Source: Dugong dugon
Lineage: Eukaryota > Chordata > Mammalia > Sirenia > Dugongidae
Assembly (NCBI GenBank): GCA_030035585.1
Contig: CM057461.1
Coordinates: forward strand, 166,171,624 to 166,235,623
Reading direction: 5' to 3'
DNA: 64,000 bases
The translations under genes were made by a program, and so were the position numbers. Shown here one piece after another: positions 46,701 through 57,524 of this stretch; positions within the stretch are counted from its first letter, which is position 1, and each line of letters starts with the position of its first letter. The notes under the pieces were generated by a model. That model had not been told where the DNA came from. It was given only the letters and a program-made list of their open reading frames with translations, and made no database searches.

Positions 46701-46825
46701 TCACTGAGGGTCAGAATCTTGGGTAATCGTACATTATTCCCTATAAGGGCATCTGGCTGAAGACCTATCCTATCTTAAGCATAAGTTAGTAAGCAAGCCC
46801 CTTTCAAAAGTTTGGAGCTCCCCGC
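43773..46825. other. Unique sequence
   Basis: A reverse L2-like piece near 44,545-44,620 (ACATGTCAGGTATTGTGCTA). No exon or RNA gene seen; ORFs at 44584-44895 and 46442-46760 have no family features. Confidence 0.35.
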
Positions 46826-46840
46826 TTCCATGGTGTAAAT

Positions 46841-47041
46841 CAGTTGCTGTTGAGTCGATTACTACTCATGGTGACCCCATGTGTGTCAGAGTAGCACTGT
46901 GCTCTGTAGGGTTTTCAATGGCTGATTTTTTTGGAAGTAGATTACTGGGCCTTTCTTCTGAGGTGACTCTGGGTAGGCTTGAACTTCCAATCTTTTAGTT
47001 AGCAGCCGAGCACTTAACTGTTTACACCACCCAGGGACTCC
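46841..47041 (-). mobile_element. AfroSINE, first of a same-site pair
   Basis: CAGTTGCTGTTGAGTCGATT, GTGACTCTGGGTAGGCTTGA, CACCACCCAGGGACTCC head. Flanked by TTCCATGGTGTAAAT (46826-46840) and TTCCATAGTATATAT (47042-47056), 12 of 15 matching. Confidence 0.92.
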
Positions 47042-47056
47042 TTCCATAGTATATAT

Positions 47057-47213
47057 AAAAAAACCGAACATCAAACTATGATTCTGTTTCCTAGTGACCC
47101 TATAGAACAGAGTAGAGCTGCCCCATAGGGTTTCGAAGGAATGGCTGGTGGATTCAAACTGCTGACCTTTTGGTTAGCAGTCGAGCTCTTAATCGCTATG
47201 CCACTAGGGCTCC
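47057..47213 (-). mobile_element. AfroSINE, short form, second of the pair
   Basis: AAAAAAACCGAACATCAAAC tail, GCCCCATAGGGTTTCGAAGG, head GCCACTAGGGCTCC. Flanked by TCCATAGTATA (47043-47053) and TCCACAGTATA (47214-47224), 10 of 11 matching. Confidence 0.92.
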
Positions 47214-47224
47214 TCCACAGTATA

Positions 47225-47701
47225 GGAACACGGATATTTAAGTGGGTGATTTTTCTCTCTGCATACTGTATAGAGTCTTTTCCACTATTAGTACAGGTCC
47301 TCCATAAACAAGAATTGAACATTATTTTGCTATTCCCAATACATCTAATACTTTTTATTAGTTTAATTGGTCTAATCATTTCAGAATTTGAAAGAGTAAT
47401 TGTTCAGCTAAGCTTGCATAAGGGACGCCTGATACATGGGAAAGTAGAAAACAGAGAAAAGTTCAAATCCATGTAGATTCATTCAAATCACTCACATAGT
47501 AGCCCACACCATATTCCCTATACCTACCTACGTTTTAGCTCACAATCCTTATCCAGTGTTTTATAAAACGGTCAACTAACGTGCATGTCATCCAGATGCC
47601 TTGTTCTGAATTGCCAAATTTTAGATTTCGAACTGTGAATGCTAGCAAATATTTTCCTAAAAAACTTAGCATATATTACCAGCTGTCTCGAAATATTTCA
47701 A
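47225..47701. other. AT-rich unique sequence
   Basis: No gene or repeat recognised. Confidence 0.35.
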
Positions 47702-47713
47702 TAATAATGTAAT

Positions 47714-48787
47714 GTTGTTGTTGTTAGGTAACATCCAGTCAGTTCTGACTCATAGTGACCCTATGTACAACAGAACGGAACACTGCCCAGTCCGGCACCA
47801 TCCTCACAATCCTTGTTATTCTTGAGCCCATTGTTGTAGCCACTGTGTCAATCCATCTCGTTAAGGGTCTTCCTCTTTTTCACTGACCTTCTACCTTACC
47901 AAGCATGATGTCCTTCTCCAGGGACTGATCCCTCCTGAGAACATGTCCAAAGTATGTGAGATGAAGTCTTGCCATCCTTGCTTCTAATGAGCATTCTTGC
48001 TGTACTTCTTCCAAGACAGATTTGTTCATTCTTTTGGGAGTCCATAGTATATTCAGTATTCCTCACCAACACCATAATTCAAAGACGGCAATTCTTCTTT
48101 AATCTTCCTTATTCATTGTCCAGCTTTCGCATGCATATGAGGCAATTGAAAACACCATGGCTTGGGGGACGTACACTTTAGTCTTCAAGGTGACATCTTT
48201 GCTTTTGAACACTTTGAAGAGGTCTTTCACAGCAGATTTGCTCAGTGCAACGTGTTGTTTGATTTCTTGACTGCTGCTTCCGTGGGTGTTGATTATGATA
48301 CAAATACAATGAAATCCTTGACCACTTCAATCTTTCCTCTATTTATCATGATGTTGTTTATTGGTCCAGTTGTGAGGATTTTTGTTTTCTTTATGTTAAG
48401 GTGCAATCCATACTGAAGGCTGTGGTCTTTGATCTTCATCAGTAAGTGCTTCAAGTCCTCTTCACTTTCAGCAAGCAAGGTTGTGTCATCTGCGTGATGC
48501 AGGTTGTTAATGAGTCTTCCTCCAATCCTGATGTCCCAGTCTTCTTCATGTAGTCCAGCTTCTCAGATTATTTGCTCAGCATACAGATTGAATAAGTGTA
48601 GCGAAAGGATACAACCCTGAGGCACACCTTTCCTGACTTTAAACCACACAGTATCCCCTTGTTCTATTTGAATGACTGCCCCTTGATCTATGTACAGGTT
48701 CCTCATGAGCACAATTAAGTGTTCTGGAATTCTCATTTTTTGCAACGTTATCCATAATTTGTTATGACCCACACAGTCAGATGACTG
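47714..48787 (-). mobile_element. RTE LINE, cleanly bounded insertion
   Basis: A 1,074-bp 5'-truncated reverse copy with perfect 12-bp duplication TAATAATGTAAT at 47702-47713 and 48788-48799. The minus strand reads RT motif GVPQGCILSLHLFNLYAE (about 48,565-48,660) and LLAESEEDLKHLLMKIKDH (about 48,420-48,480). The YADD position reads H-A-D-D (GCGTGATGCAGG on the plus strand, 48,491-48,502). Stops and frame breaks show it is dead. It ends at the GTGGGTCATAACAAATTATG boundary. Confidence 0.95.
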
Positions 48788-48799
48788 TAATAATGTAAT

Positions 48800-49794
48800 A
48801 GTTCATTATTCAAAACTAGAATGCTGGAATAACCCAGCAGTGGAAACCAATGACTGGGAAGCAACTCACCAATGTTCTTTCCCTGGTCTTTCCAATGCCA
48901 GGCCAGGGGAACTAGACAAATTATGAAATTCTTCTGAGTAATGTCACAGACAAGCAGGGAGAGTTTGCAAGCTGGGCCAAGAGGTACTATTTAGGTGGAG
49001 GTATTAAATGTCTATAATCATTCTTTATGTAATTATGACAAAAATGTGCCTTTAGGGAAATAATTAAATCTTTACAGCCTCCGATAGTACATTTGATGTT
49101 CTTCCCAACTTGTGCATTCTCCATTTGAAGAGGGCTGGGATATCTTGGCCTCCTCCCTGAATTTCAGAAGTGCTAAAATAACAAGCAATGTCTGGCTGGG
49201 TGATTTTCCACATATGCCCTGTTTCAAGGAAGAAGCTTGTTCCACCATAAACAGTTATGGGAACTGTTTGCTTTGGATGGGCTTGGTCTGCTTGGGCTGT
49301 GGAGGGCCTTCTTACTCTGGTTTCTCGCCAAGGTGGAAATTTTATGCCAAAGGCTTGCTTGTCTCATTAAAGCATCCTCCAATTAGAATAGATTTGGCCT
49401 GAAGAAAGTGTGTTGGAGAGCAGCAGGTGATAGTAGCAGCGACTTGAAAAACACAGCCACTTCAAATGGTAACCTGTGCTAACCACTGGCATGGAACAGA
49501 GTTCACTGTCTTATCTCGGAATGAATTTTCTTGGATCTGTTTTTGCCCCACTTCTGATTAGGGAAGTCTCTATCCTGAGGCTATACTGTATCTCTGTTGG
49601 GATCCTTGTATTTGCTTACATCTACTAAGTCTAGAGGATAAGCATTCTGGGTGTTTCAGCATAGTCATGAGCATATGTACAATCCATAGGCTCCAAATGA
49701 GTATTCAAAGGTAAGTTAGTGTGGCTGCTAGAAGTCAGGTTTACATTCTAATCATTCCATTACTTATTTTACTCAGAATGGTTGACGGTTTAGA
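48800..49794. other. Unassigned sequence
   Basis: The 96-codon ORF at 49112-49402 has no motif or family I recognise. Otherwise featureless. Confidence 0.35.
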
Positions 49795-50012
49795 GTTGTG
49801 GTTCTAAGCACAGGCTCTAGAGATAGGCTGCCTTAAGGTTGAATCCTGTCTCTACCAGTTATTGGACAGATTGCCTAAGTCTGTCATGCCTCTTTCTTTT
49901 CCCTCTGTAAATTGAGAGTTGTTGTGAGGTTTAAATAAGTTAATACCTGTGAAGCACTTGGAATAATACCTAGCACAAAGGAAGCACTCAATTAATGTTA
50001 GCTATTTCTATT
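49795..50012 (+). mobile_element. MIR SINE
   Basis: GTTCTAAGCACAGGCTCTAG, CTGTCTCTACCAGTTATTGG, TTGTGAGGTTTAAATAAGTT, TACCTAGCACAAAGGAAGCA; most of the length is present. Confidence 0.8.
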
Positions 50013-50630
50013 TTTTCTCTCTTTTGAAATAGCAAGCAATGCCAAACTGACTACTGACTCATTGTCTAACTTGTGTTTCTGCTTGGAGAGGGAATTACAG
50101 GAGACGGAGAAACATGTGGATGTGGCCATCCATCTACTGTAACTACTATGTGTAGCCATACCTGTGATCAAAAAGAAAAAAAAGGCGCATTAAATTCCTA
50201 AACATTTATGAAGACTTCTCTCAAAAGTGACCTTTTTGGCTTTTGTGCTATTAGGCAGATAGTACTGTATTTAATATTGTTCTGTCCTTTTGCTGGTTGA
50301 ATGCAAGTCATGTTTGTTACAGCTGATTCTTATTCAGAGGCTGTTGTGTGTCAATCCTGTAAGACTGCTGATAATGATCTACGGAAACAGTCATTTCCAC
50401 ACAGAAATCATGGCTGACAAAATCCATATATTCTAACTGTCAGATGTGGGCCAGCACCTCCAAAATACCACATAGCAAGTGGGAGGTAGAGCCTTTATGA
50501 GTAACAGATTACTCCATAACCATTTCCTGTGCCCCTACCTCTCTGATCTCAGCTGCTGATCCACAGCTCCTGTTATGAGCCAGATCCCCGGCACCTCCCC
50601 TGCTCAGCTTCACTAGATACTCCCTGTTTT
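50013..50630. other. Unassigned sequence
   Basis: No gene or repeat recognised. Confidence 0.35.
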
Positions 50631-50789
50631 GGATCCTGGTGGCATAGTGGTTAAGAGCTACAGCTGCTAACTAAAAGGTCAGCAGTTGAAATCCACTAGA
50701 CGCTCCTTGAAAACCCTATGGGGCAGTTCTACTTTGTTCTTTGGGTCACTATGAGTCGGAATCGACTCGACGGCAACAGGTTTGGTTTC
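50631..50789 (+). mobile_element. AfroSINE, short form
   Basis: GGATCCTGGTGGCATAGTGG, GAGCTACAGCTGCTAACTAA, ATGAGTCGGAATCGACTCGA, ending GGCAACAGGTTTGGTTTCA. Immediately followed by RTE sequence in the same orientation. Confidence 0.93.
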
Positions 50790-50796
50790 ATTTTTT

Positions 50797-51227
50797 CTCA
50801 TATGCATGTGAAAGCAGGAAAATGAATAAGGAAGACCAAAGAAGAACTGATGCCTTTGAATTATGGTGTTGTCGAAGAATATTGAATATACTGTGGATTA
50901 CCAGAAGAGCGAATAAAGCTTTCTTGGGAGAAGTACAGCCAGTATGCTCTTTAGAAGCGAGGAAGAGGAGAGTTTGTCTCACGTACTTTGGACATGTTCT
51001 CAGGAGGGACCAGTCCCTGGAGAAGGACATCATGCTTGGTAAAGGAGAGAGTCCACGAAAAAGGGGAAAACCCTTAAAGAGATGGATGACACAGTGGCTG
51101 CAAGAATGGGCTCAAACATAGCAGTGATTGTGAGGATCGTGCAGGACTAGGCAGTATTTTGTTCTGTTTGTACGTAGGGTTGCTATGAGTTGGAACTGAC
51201 TTGATGGCACCTAACAACAACAGCAAT
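50797..51227 (+). mobile_element. RTE LINE 3' end
   Basis: CATATGCATGTGAAAGCAGG, GAATAAGGAAGACCAAAGAA, then a 126-codon frame to 51121 with ELWCCRRILNI and YFGHVLRRDQSLEKDIMLG, the RTE C-terminal motifs; tail GGCACCTAACAACAACAGCA. It is the least disrupted RTE reading frame here, but only the terminal part. Confidence 0.92.
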
Positions 51228-51296
51228 ATGTACCTAATATATACTAAACATTGTACTAGGCCCTGGGGATACAAAGATAACCTAAGTTCTTGATAA

Positions 51297-51505
51297 AATC
51301 AAATCTGTTGCTATGAAGTCAATTCTGATTCATGGCGACTCCGACTCCATGTGTTACAGGGTACAGCTGAACTCCATAGGGTTTTCTTGGCTGTAATCTT
51401 TACAGAAGCAGATTGCAGGCCTTTCTTCCACAGTACCACCGAATGGGTTCAAACTGCCAAACTTTTGTTATAGACAAGTAAAAACCATTTGCGCTGCTAA
51501 GGGAA
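51297..51505 (-). mobile_element. AfroSINE, long form, with target duplication
   Basis: Flanked by CCTAAGTTCTTGATAA (51281-51296) and CTTAAGTTCTCGATAA (51506-51521), 14 of 16 matching. Body AAGTCAATTCTGATTCATGG, GGCTGTAATCTTTACAGAAG; the head is eroded. Confidence 0.9.
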
Positions 51506-51589
51506 CTTAAGTTCTCGATAACAAGGCCCATATCTTCGACTGTAGAAAAGGAGAGACGCACAGATGAATCATGACAAAGGTGGCAAAAT

Positions 51590-51838
51590 GATGTGGTATA
51601 GTGACTAGAAACATGGACTTTGAGCTGGAGGGCTTGGGTTCAAATTCTTGCTCTGCCACTTATGAGCTGTGGGACCTCAGACAAGTTATTGAATTTCTCT
51701 ATTTCCTTATTTATAAAATGGGGATAGTCATAGTACCTTCTTCATAGAGTTATTGTAAGGAGTTAATATTTGTGAAATACATAGAAGAGTGTCTGAAACA
51801 TAGTAAGTGCTATATATGTGTTTGTTAAATAAATAAGT
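51590..51838 (+). mobile_element. MIR SINE, nearly full length
   Basis: GTGGTATAGTGACTAGAAAC, TTGGGTTCAAATTCTTGCTC, GCCACTTATGAGCTGTGGGA, ATAAAATGGGGATAGTCATA, TAGTAAGTGCTATATATGTG, all in MIR order. Confidence 0.9.
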
Positions 51839-52455
51839 GCAACATTATAGAGATATGCACAGGGTATTATAGCAGCACCTAGTCCAGTTTTGCTTCCACT
51901 CACCTCTGTCCCAGGTTTGGGAACCTCCCCCAAGTCAGGGAAATAAAATAAAACAAGAAAAGAAAACAAGCCAGGCCTGGGCCACTCTTCAGCATCAGGA
52001 CCACTCTCACGCAGATCCAACTGTCCTGCTATATTGTATTCTTTCCAGTAATGAGCCTCTTCCCTTATTTCTTGGACCAAACCAAAGAAACCTTGTATCT
52101 TTGTTGTAGTAACTTGAGTCCTTAGTCCCTGCCTTAATTTCTGGTCAGGACCTCAGTTCCTCGGTAGGGGAGGTTCTGCCTTGATCTTGCCAGTCTGCCC
52201 TTGAACTCCATTCTCTAAGCAGGGTTCCAGCTACCAGCTGCCAGACCTTGTTGCCTGGGTTTCTGAATATTGCTTGCTCTAGGATTCTTCATTGCTGTGT
52301 TTCTCCCGCTTATTCAGCCACTTACCTGCCTACTATTTTACTTTCCTGACATTATTCCCTGAGCACCTGGCTGGTCCCTTCGGTTTTCCAAGTCCTCACC
52401 TTACCCTCAGGGGCAGGTACTTAGTCTCCTGTCTTATCATCTCAGGTATGGCTTG
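51839..52455. other. Unassigned sequence
   Basis: No gene or nameable repeat seen. Confidence 0.35.
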
Positions 52456-53271
52456 TGTTGTTGTTTTTAGGTGCCATCCAGTTGGTTCTGACTCATAGTA
52501 CAACAGAACGAAAACACTGCCTGGTCCTGCACCATCCTCACAACAGTTGCTGTGCTTGAGGCCACCGTTGCAGCCACTATGTCAATCCAACTTGTCAAGG
52601 GTCTTCCTCTTTTTCACTGATCCTCTACCTTACCAAGCATGATGTCCTTCTCCAGGGACTGATCCCTCCTGAAAACATGTCAAAAATACCTGAGACAAAG
52701 TCTCCCATCCTAGCTTCTAAAGAGAATTCTGGCTATACTTCTCCCAAGACTGCTTTGTTCGTTCTTCTGACAGTCCACGGTATATTCAATATTCTTTGCC
52801 AACACTATAATTCAAAGGCATCAACTTTTCTTCGGTCTTCCTTATTCATTGCCCAGCTTTTGCAAGTATATGAGGTAACTGAAAATACCATGGCTTGGGG
52901 TCAGGCCCACCTTAGTCCTCAAAGTGACATCTTTGCTTTTGAACTCTTTCAAGAGGTCTTTTGCAGCAGATTTGCCCAATGCAATACTTCATTTGATTTC
53001 TTCACTGCTGCTTCCATGGGCGTTGATTGTGAATCCTAGTAAAATGAAATCCTTAACAACTTTAATATTTTCTCCGTTTATCGTGATGTTGTTATTGGTC
53101 CTGTTATGAAGATTTTTGCTTTCCTTATGTTGAGGTGTAAGCCATACTGAAGGCTGTGATCTTTGATTGTCATCAGTAGGTGCCTCAAGTCCTCTTCAAT
53201 TTCAGCAAGCAAGGTTATGTCATCTGAATATTGCAGATTGTTAACAAGTCTTCCTCCATTCCTGATGCCCC

Positions 53272-53636
53272 GTTTTTTAAAAAAAATTTTCATTACTTTA
53301 GCTGAAGGTTTACAGAACAAATAGTTTCTCATTAAACAGTCAGTACACATATTATTTTATGACATTGGTTAACAACCCCATGACATGTCAACACTCTCCC
53401 TTCTCGACCTTGAGAAACTTGTTTTTGGTGAAAATATACATAGCCAAAGTTACACCATTTCAAAAGTTTCTGCCTATACAATTCAGTGACGTTGATTACA
53501 TTCTTCCAGTTGTGCTGCTATTCTTGCTATCCTTTTCCAAATTATTCCATCACCATTATCTTCAACTCACTGTCCCCTAGGCTTCCCATCAAACCTTTTG
53601 AGTTGCTGTTGTCAGTTTGATCTCACATATATAATT
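53272..53636 (-). mobile_element. L1 3' end, outer unit of the insert
   Basis: T/A-rich start, TTACTTTAGCTGAAGGTTTA, AACAACCCCATGACATGTCA, then AAAATATACATAGCCAAAGT and CAATTCAGTGACGTTGATTA. Its right limit is the second T-run. Confidence 0.75.
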
Positions 53637-54747
53637 CTTTTTTTTTTTTGTACCTTAGATGAAGGTTTGTAGAACAAAGAGTTTCTCATTAAACAGTACA
53701 CATATTGCCCTATGACAATGGTTAACAACCCCAAGACATGTCAACACTGTCCCTTCTCAACCCTGGGTTCCTTATCACTAGCTTTCCTGTCCCCTCCTGC
53801 CTTCTGGTCCTTGTCCCTGGACTGCTATGCCTCATTAGTCCTGTTTTGTTTTATGAGGCTCTTCAATCCCGGCTGAATGGTGAACTTTGGGAGGGGCTTC
53901 ACCACTGAGCTAAAAGGGTGTCTGGGGGCCATACTCTCAGGGTTCCTCAAGTCTCTTTCAGGCCAGTAAATCTTGTCTTTTTTGTGTGTGTTAGAATTTT
54001 GTTCTACATCCTCCTCCAGCTCTGTCCAGAACCCTCTGTTGTGATCCTGGTCAGAGCAGTCAGTGGTGTTAGCCAGGCACCATCTAGCTCTACTGGACTC
54101 AGTCTGGTGGAAGGCGTGGTAGCTGTGATCCATTAGTCCTTTGGACTAATCTTTTCCTTGTATCCTGCTCTCTTAATTCTCCCTTGCTCTCGAAGGGGTG
54201 AGACCAGTGGAGTATCTTAGATGGCTGCTCACAGGCTTTTAAGACCCCAGACACTATTTACCAAGGTAGAATGTAGAACATTGTCTTTATAAACTGTGTT
54301 ATGCCAATTGAGCTAGATGTGCCCTGAGACAATGGTCCCCACAGCCCTCCCCCCAGCAATTCAGTCCCTCAGGGAGTTTGGAAGTGTCTATGGAGCTTCC
54401 ATGACCTTTCCTTGTATAACTTGTGCTGGCTTCCCCAGTAATGTGTACTGACTTATCCTTCACCAAATTTGCCACTTATCTGTTTAGTTCCCCGCCCCAA
54501 CCCTTCCCATCCCTCGTAACCAACAAGATTGTTTCTTTTTGTGTGTAAACTTTTACATGAGTTATACCATAGAGGTCTCATACAATATTTGTCCTTTTGT
54601 GATTGACTTATTTCACTCAGCACGATGTCCTCCAGTTTCATCCATGTTATGAGATGCTTCACAGATTCATCATTGTTCTTTATCTTTGTATAATACACCA
54701 TTGTGTGTATGTACCATAGTTTGTTTATCCAGTCATCTGTTGACGGG
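53637..54747 (-). mobile_element. L1 3' region, inner unit
   Basis: Starts with a T-run (reverse poly(A)), TACCTTAGATGAAGGTTTGT, AGTCTGGTGGAAGGCGTGGT, GTCCTTTGTGATTGACTTATT-type sequence near 54,590, and ends CCAGTCATCTGTTGACGGG. The 101-codon minus ORF at 54453-54758 is the C-terminal end of L1 ORF2 (ITWMKLEDIVLSEISQSQKD) running into 3' UTR. Confidence 0.85.
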
Positions 54748-55306
54748 TGATGCCCCATTCTTGTTCATATAGTCCAGCTTCTTGGATTATTTGCTCAGCA
54801 CACAGACTGAATAAGTATAGTGAAAAGATACAACCCTGAGTCACACCCTTCCTGATTTTAAAACATGCAGTATCCTCTTGTTCTGTTTGAACGACTGCCT
54901 TTTGGTCTATGCACAAGTTCCTCATGAGCAAAATGAACTGTTCTGGAATTTTCCATTTTTTGCAATGTTATCCATAATTTATTGCGATCCACACCGTCCA
55001 ATGCCTTTGCCTAGTCAATAAAACACCAGTAAACATCTTTCTGGTACTCTCTGCTTTCAGCCAAGATCCATCTGACATCAGTAATGATGTCCCTTGTTCC
55101 AAATCCTCTTCTGAATCCAGCTTGAATTTCTGGCAGTTCCTTGCTGATGTACTGCTGCAACCACTTTTGAATTATCTTCAGCAAAATTTGACTTGCAAGA
55201 TGGCAAGGAAGAAGGGCTGAGTCAGAAATTCTCTGTGTTGCTCATGAAGTGACCTGAACAGTTGAGTCGCTGGTTCAAAGGGATTTTGGGACTGTGTGTA
55301 TTATTT

Positions 55307-55465
55307 AAAAAAAAAAAGAAAAAGAAAAAGCCACTGCAGTCGAGTTGACTCATAGCGACCCTATAGGACAGAGTAGAACTGCCCCATAGGGTTTCCAAGA
55401 TGAGTTCAAACTGCTTTCCTTTTGGCTAGCAGCCTAGCTCTTTACCACTGCACCACCAGGACTTT
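55307..55465 (-). mobile_element. AfroSINE, short form
   Basis: A-rich tail, GAGTTGACTCATAGCGACCC, CCCCATAGGGTTTCCAAGAT, head GCACCACCAGGACTTTC. TGTATTA at 55297-55303 and 55470-55476 may be a partial target duplication. Confidence 0.9.
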
Positions 55466-55578
55466 CGCATGTATTACTAGGTAGCCACATTAAATAACTG
55501 TGTGTAGGTATATGTGTGCTTAGAAGGAGGTTGCTATATATAATGTTTCCTACTTGGAGACTTTCTCTCCTTGATGCC

Positions 55579-56006
55579 TATTATGGATTGAATTGTGTCT
55601 CCCCCAAAAGACGAGTTGAAGTCCAACTCTCTGGTAGCTGTGAATGCGAACTGGTTTGGAAATAGAGTCTTTGAAGATGTTATCGGTTAACATGAGGTCA
55701 TACTGAAGCAGAGTGGGCCCTAATCCACTCTGAATGGTGTCCTTATTAAAGAGGAGAAGAGACACAGAGACACAGACGGAGGGAAACAGCCACGTGATGA
55801 CAGAGCTGTGCTGCAGCTGAAAGCCAAGGAATGCCTGGGGCTACCAGAAACTGAGAGAGACTTTGGAGCCTGTAAAGAGAACATGGTCCTGCCAGCACCC
55901 TGCAATCAGACTCCTATCCTCCAGAACCATGAGACAACAAACTCCTGTTCTTAAAACCCATCCAGCTTGTGGTGTTTTGTTAGGACAGCCCTAGGAAACT
56001 AATACA
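55579..56006 (+). mobile_element. MLT1-like LTR
   Basis: 428 bp, TATTATGGATTGAATTGTGT start, GGTTAACATGAGGTCATACT, GGGCCCTAATCCACTCTGAA, CTTGTGGTGTTTTGTTAGGA, end AACTAATACA. This is the widespread mammalian MaLR layout, distinct from the afrotherian LTRs here. Flanks ATGCC / ATGTT match only 3 of 5. Confidence 0.82.
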
Positions 56007-56735
56007 ATGTTTAAGCAAGGCGCTTTCTTTGCTAAATTTATCTTCCTGAATAACCAGTCTTGCCCAATACCAGTCGTTCATGTTGTCTCACCACTTCTAG
56101 GTAACTCAAATGAAGTGACAATATTGCGGTTCTGGTTTGTGACTTCAGTTCTTTCTACATAGTTTTCTTTCTTAGTGTTTGCCTGGAGGTTAAACACTTC
56201 AGGAAGTCATGGATTTCCTCCTCTGTTTTTTTCCCTAGTTTCCATTTTTGCTTCCTCAGAGTTTCAAAAAACTTGAATCTAATGTAAATGTCAGCCAGAT
56301 GAATTTTTCTTTCCTGGGATTCACTTCTGTTGAACATGGCCACTTTCCTCTTAAGTGAGCAAATCCAATCGTCTCCATTAAGATAACAATTTCAAAGCTC
56401 CATTACTGATGAGGGTATATGGAAGTGAGGCAAAAGTGAAGAGAAATAAAGGGCATGGTATAACCCCCTGCTTTTAGCGACATAACCTAATTTTCATTAG
56501 GCCCCACTTAGCTACCTAATTTTCATTAGGCACATGCTGATTTCTTTTAGCCCCATGCACAGAAGATGATCTTATTTTCCTTTCAGTTCTATTTGGTACT
56601 TGGATTTAATTGAAAACTTAATTGTCAGTGCTAGAAGTCATCTGCGGAGTATTTCTCATTTGCTCAGTTGTTATCCATTATTTATGGTAAGCATTTATTT
56701 TCTTGATTGAAATAATTTTTATTTTAAATAATATC
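56007..56735. other. Unassigned sequence with two hairpins
   Basis: Two identical CCTAATTTTCATTAGGC stem-loops at 56486-56502 and 56515-56531. No gene recognised. Confidence 0.45.
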
Positions 56736-56880
56736 TGATATTTGCAAGGGTTTTACAGCACATTTACATGTGTTATCTCATTAATTCTCAAAACAACCCT
56801 GTGAAGTATGTGAAACTGTTATTATCCTACTCTATAGATAAGGAAACAATGGCTCAGAGACAGGTTGTAGGAGGATGAAG
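56736..56880 (-). mobile_element. MIR-like SINE (reverse)
   Basis: TACATGTGTTATCTCATTAA, AACAACCCTGTGAAGTATGT, AGGAAACAATGGCTCAGAGA. Confidence 0.65.
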
Positions 56881-57073
56881 TAAAAAGTGCACTGGGGAAA
56901 AAAAAGTCTACTGGACGGGGATCCTGAAGATTAGGCACTGTCTGCACCTCTAGCACTGCAGTTTATTGTATGCCTCTAGGCAAGTTACATATCTGTCTAA
57001 GTCTGTTTCTTCATCCGAAAAGTGAGGGACCTAGATTTCATGATCCATAGGCTTTCTTCCAGTTCTAAGTCTG

Positions 57074-57507
57074 TGTATTGGGGCTGCCGTAACAAAATAC
57101 CACAAACCGGGTGGCTTATAAGAACAGCAATGTTGTTTCATGCTCTGGAAGCTAGTAGTCTGAATTCAGGGTGTCAGTAGGGCCATGTTCTCTCCAAAGG
57201 CTCTAGGGAAAGATCCTTTCTTGTCTCTCTCAGCTTCTGGTTGCCATAGGTGTTCCTTAGCTAGCGGTTCTAAAGCATTTCCTTGTCAAATGGCCATTTT
57301 CCCTCTGTCTGTTTCTGTGTCTCTTTTTCTCTTCTATAAGGTCATTGCTCAGATTAGAGTAGGATCTGCTATCCTCCAGTATGATTTCATGTTAACTCAA
57401 CTGATAACATCTTCAAAGACCCTGTTTCCAAATAAAATCACATTCACAGGTAACAGGGCTTATTACTTAAACATATCTTTTGGGGGGACACAATTCAATC
57501 CATAACA
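57074..57507 (-). mobile_element. MLT1-like LTR, perfect 5-bp duplication
   Basis: 434 bp reverse copy, TGTATTGGGGCTGCCGTAAC to CAATCCATAACA, with GTCTG at 57069-57073 and 57508-57512. TCTTCAAAGACCCTGTTTCC and TGGGGGGACACAATTCAATC match the MLT1-type LTR at 55579 in reverse. The 106-codon ORF inside is incidental. Confidence 0.92.
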
Positions 57508-57524
57508 GTCTGTATCATATTTAC

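Larger units (their letters stand above)
52456..55196 (-). mobile_element. RTE LINE split by L1 sequence
   Basis: 3' part 52456-53271: TTAGGTGCCATCCAGTTGG to CCTGATGCCCC, holding the reverse of the YADD and C-terminal region. 5' part 54748-55196: TGATGCCCCATTCTTGTTCA to AGCAAAATTTGACTTGCAAG. The gap is filled by L1 sequence between direct TGATGCCCC copies. The RTE spans about 1.26 kb without the insert and is multiply broken. Confidence 0.93.

Noticed and set aside
49112..49402. 96-codon ORF as a possible small gene or retrocopy
   Set aside because: No recognisable domain, splice context or poly(A) remnant; length is compatible with chance in 64 kb.
23146..55196. RTE pieces as a tandem array or CRISPR-like repeat
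   Set aside because: Copies are dispersed, on both strands, variably truncated and end in AAC repeats or target duplications, as expected of retrotransposition.
57185..57505. 106-codon ORF
   Set aside because: Falls within an MLT1-like LTR bounded by a perfect GTCTG duplication.
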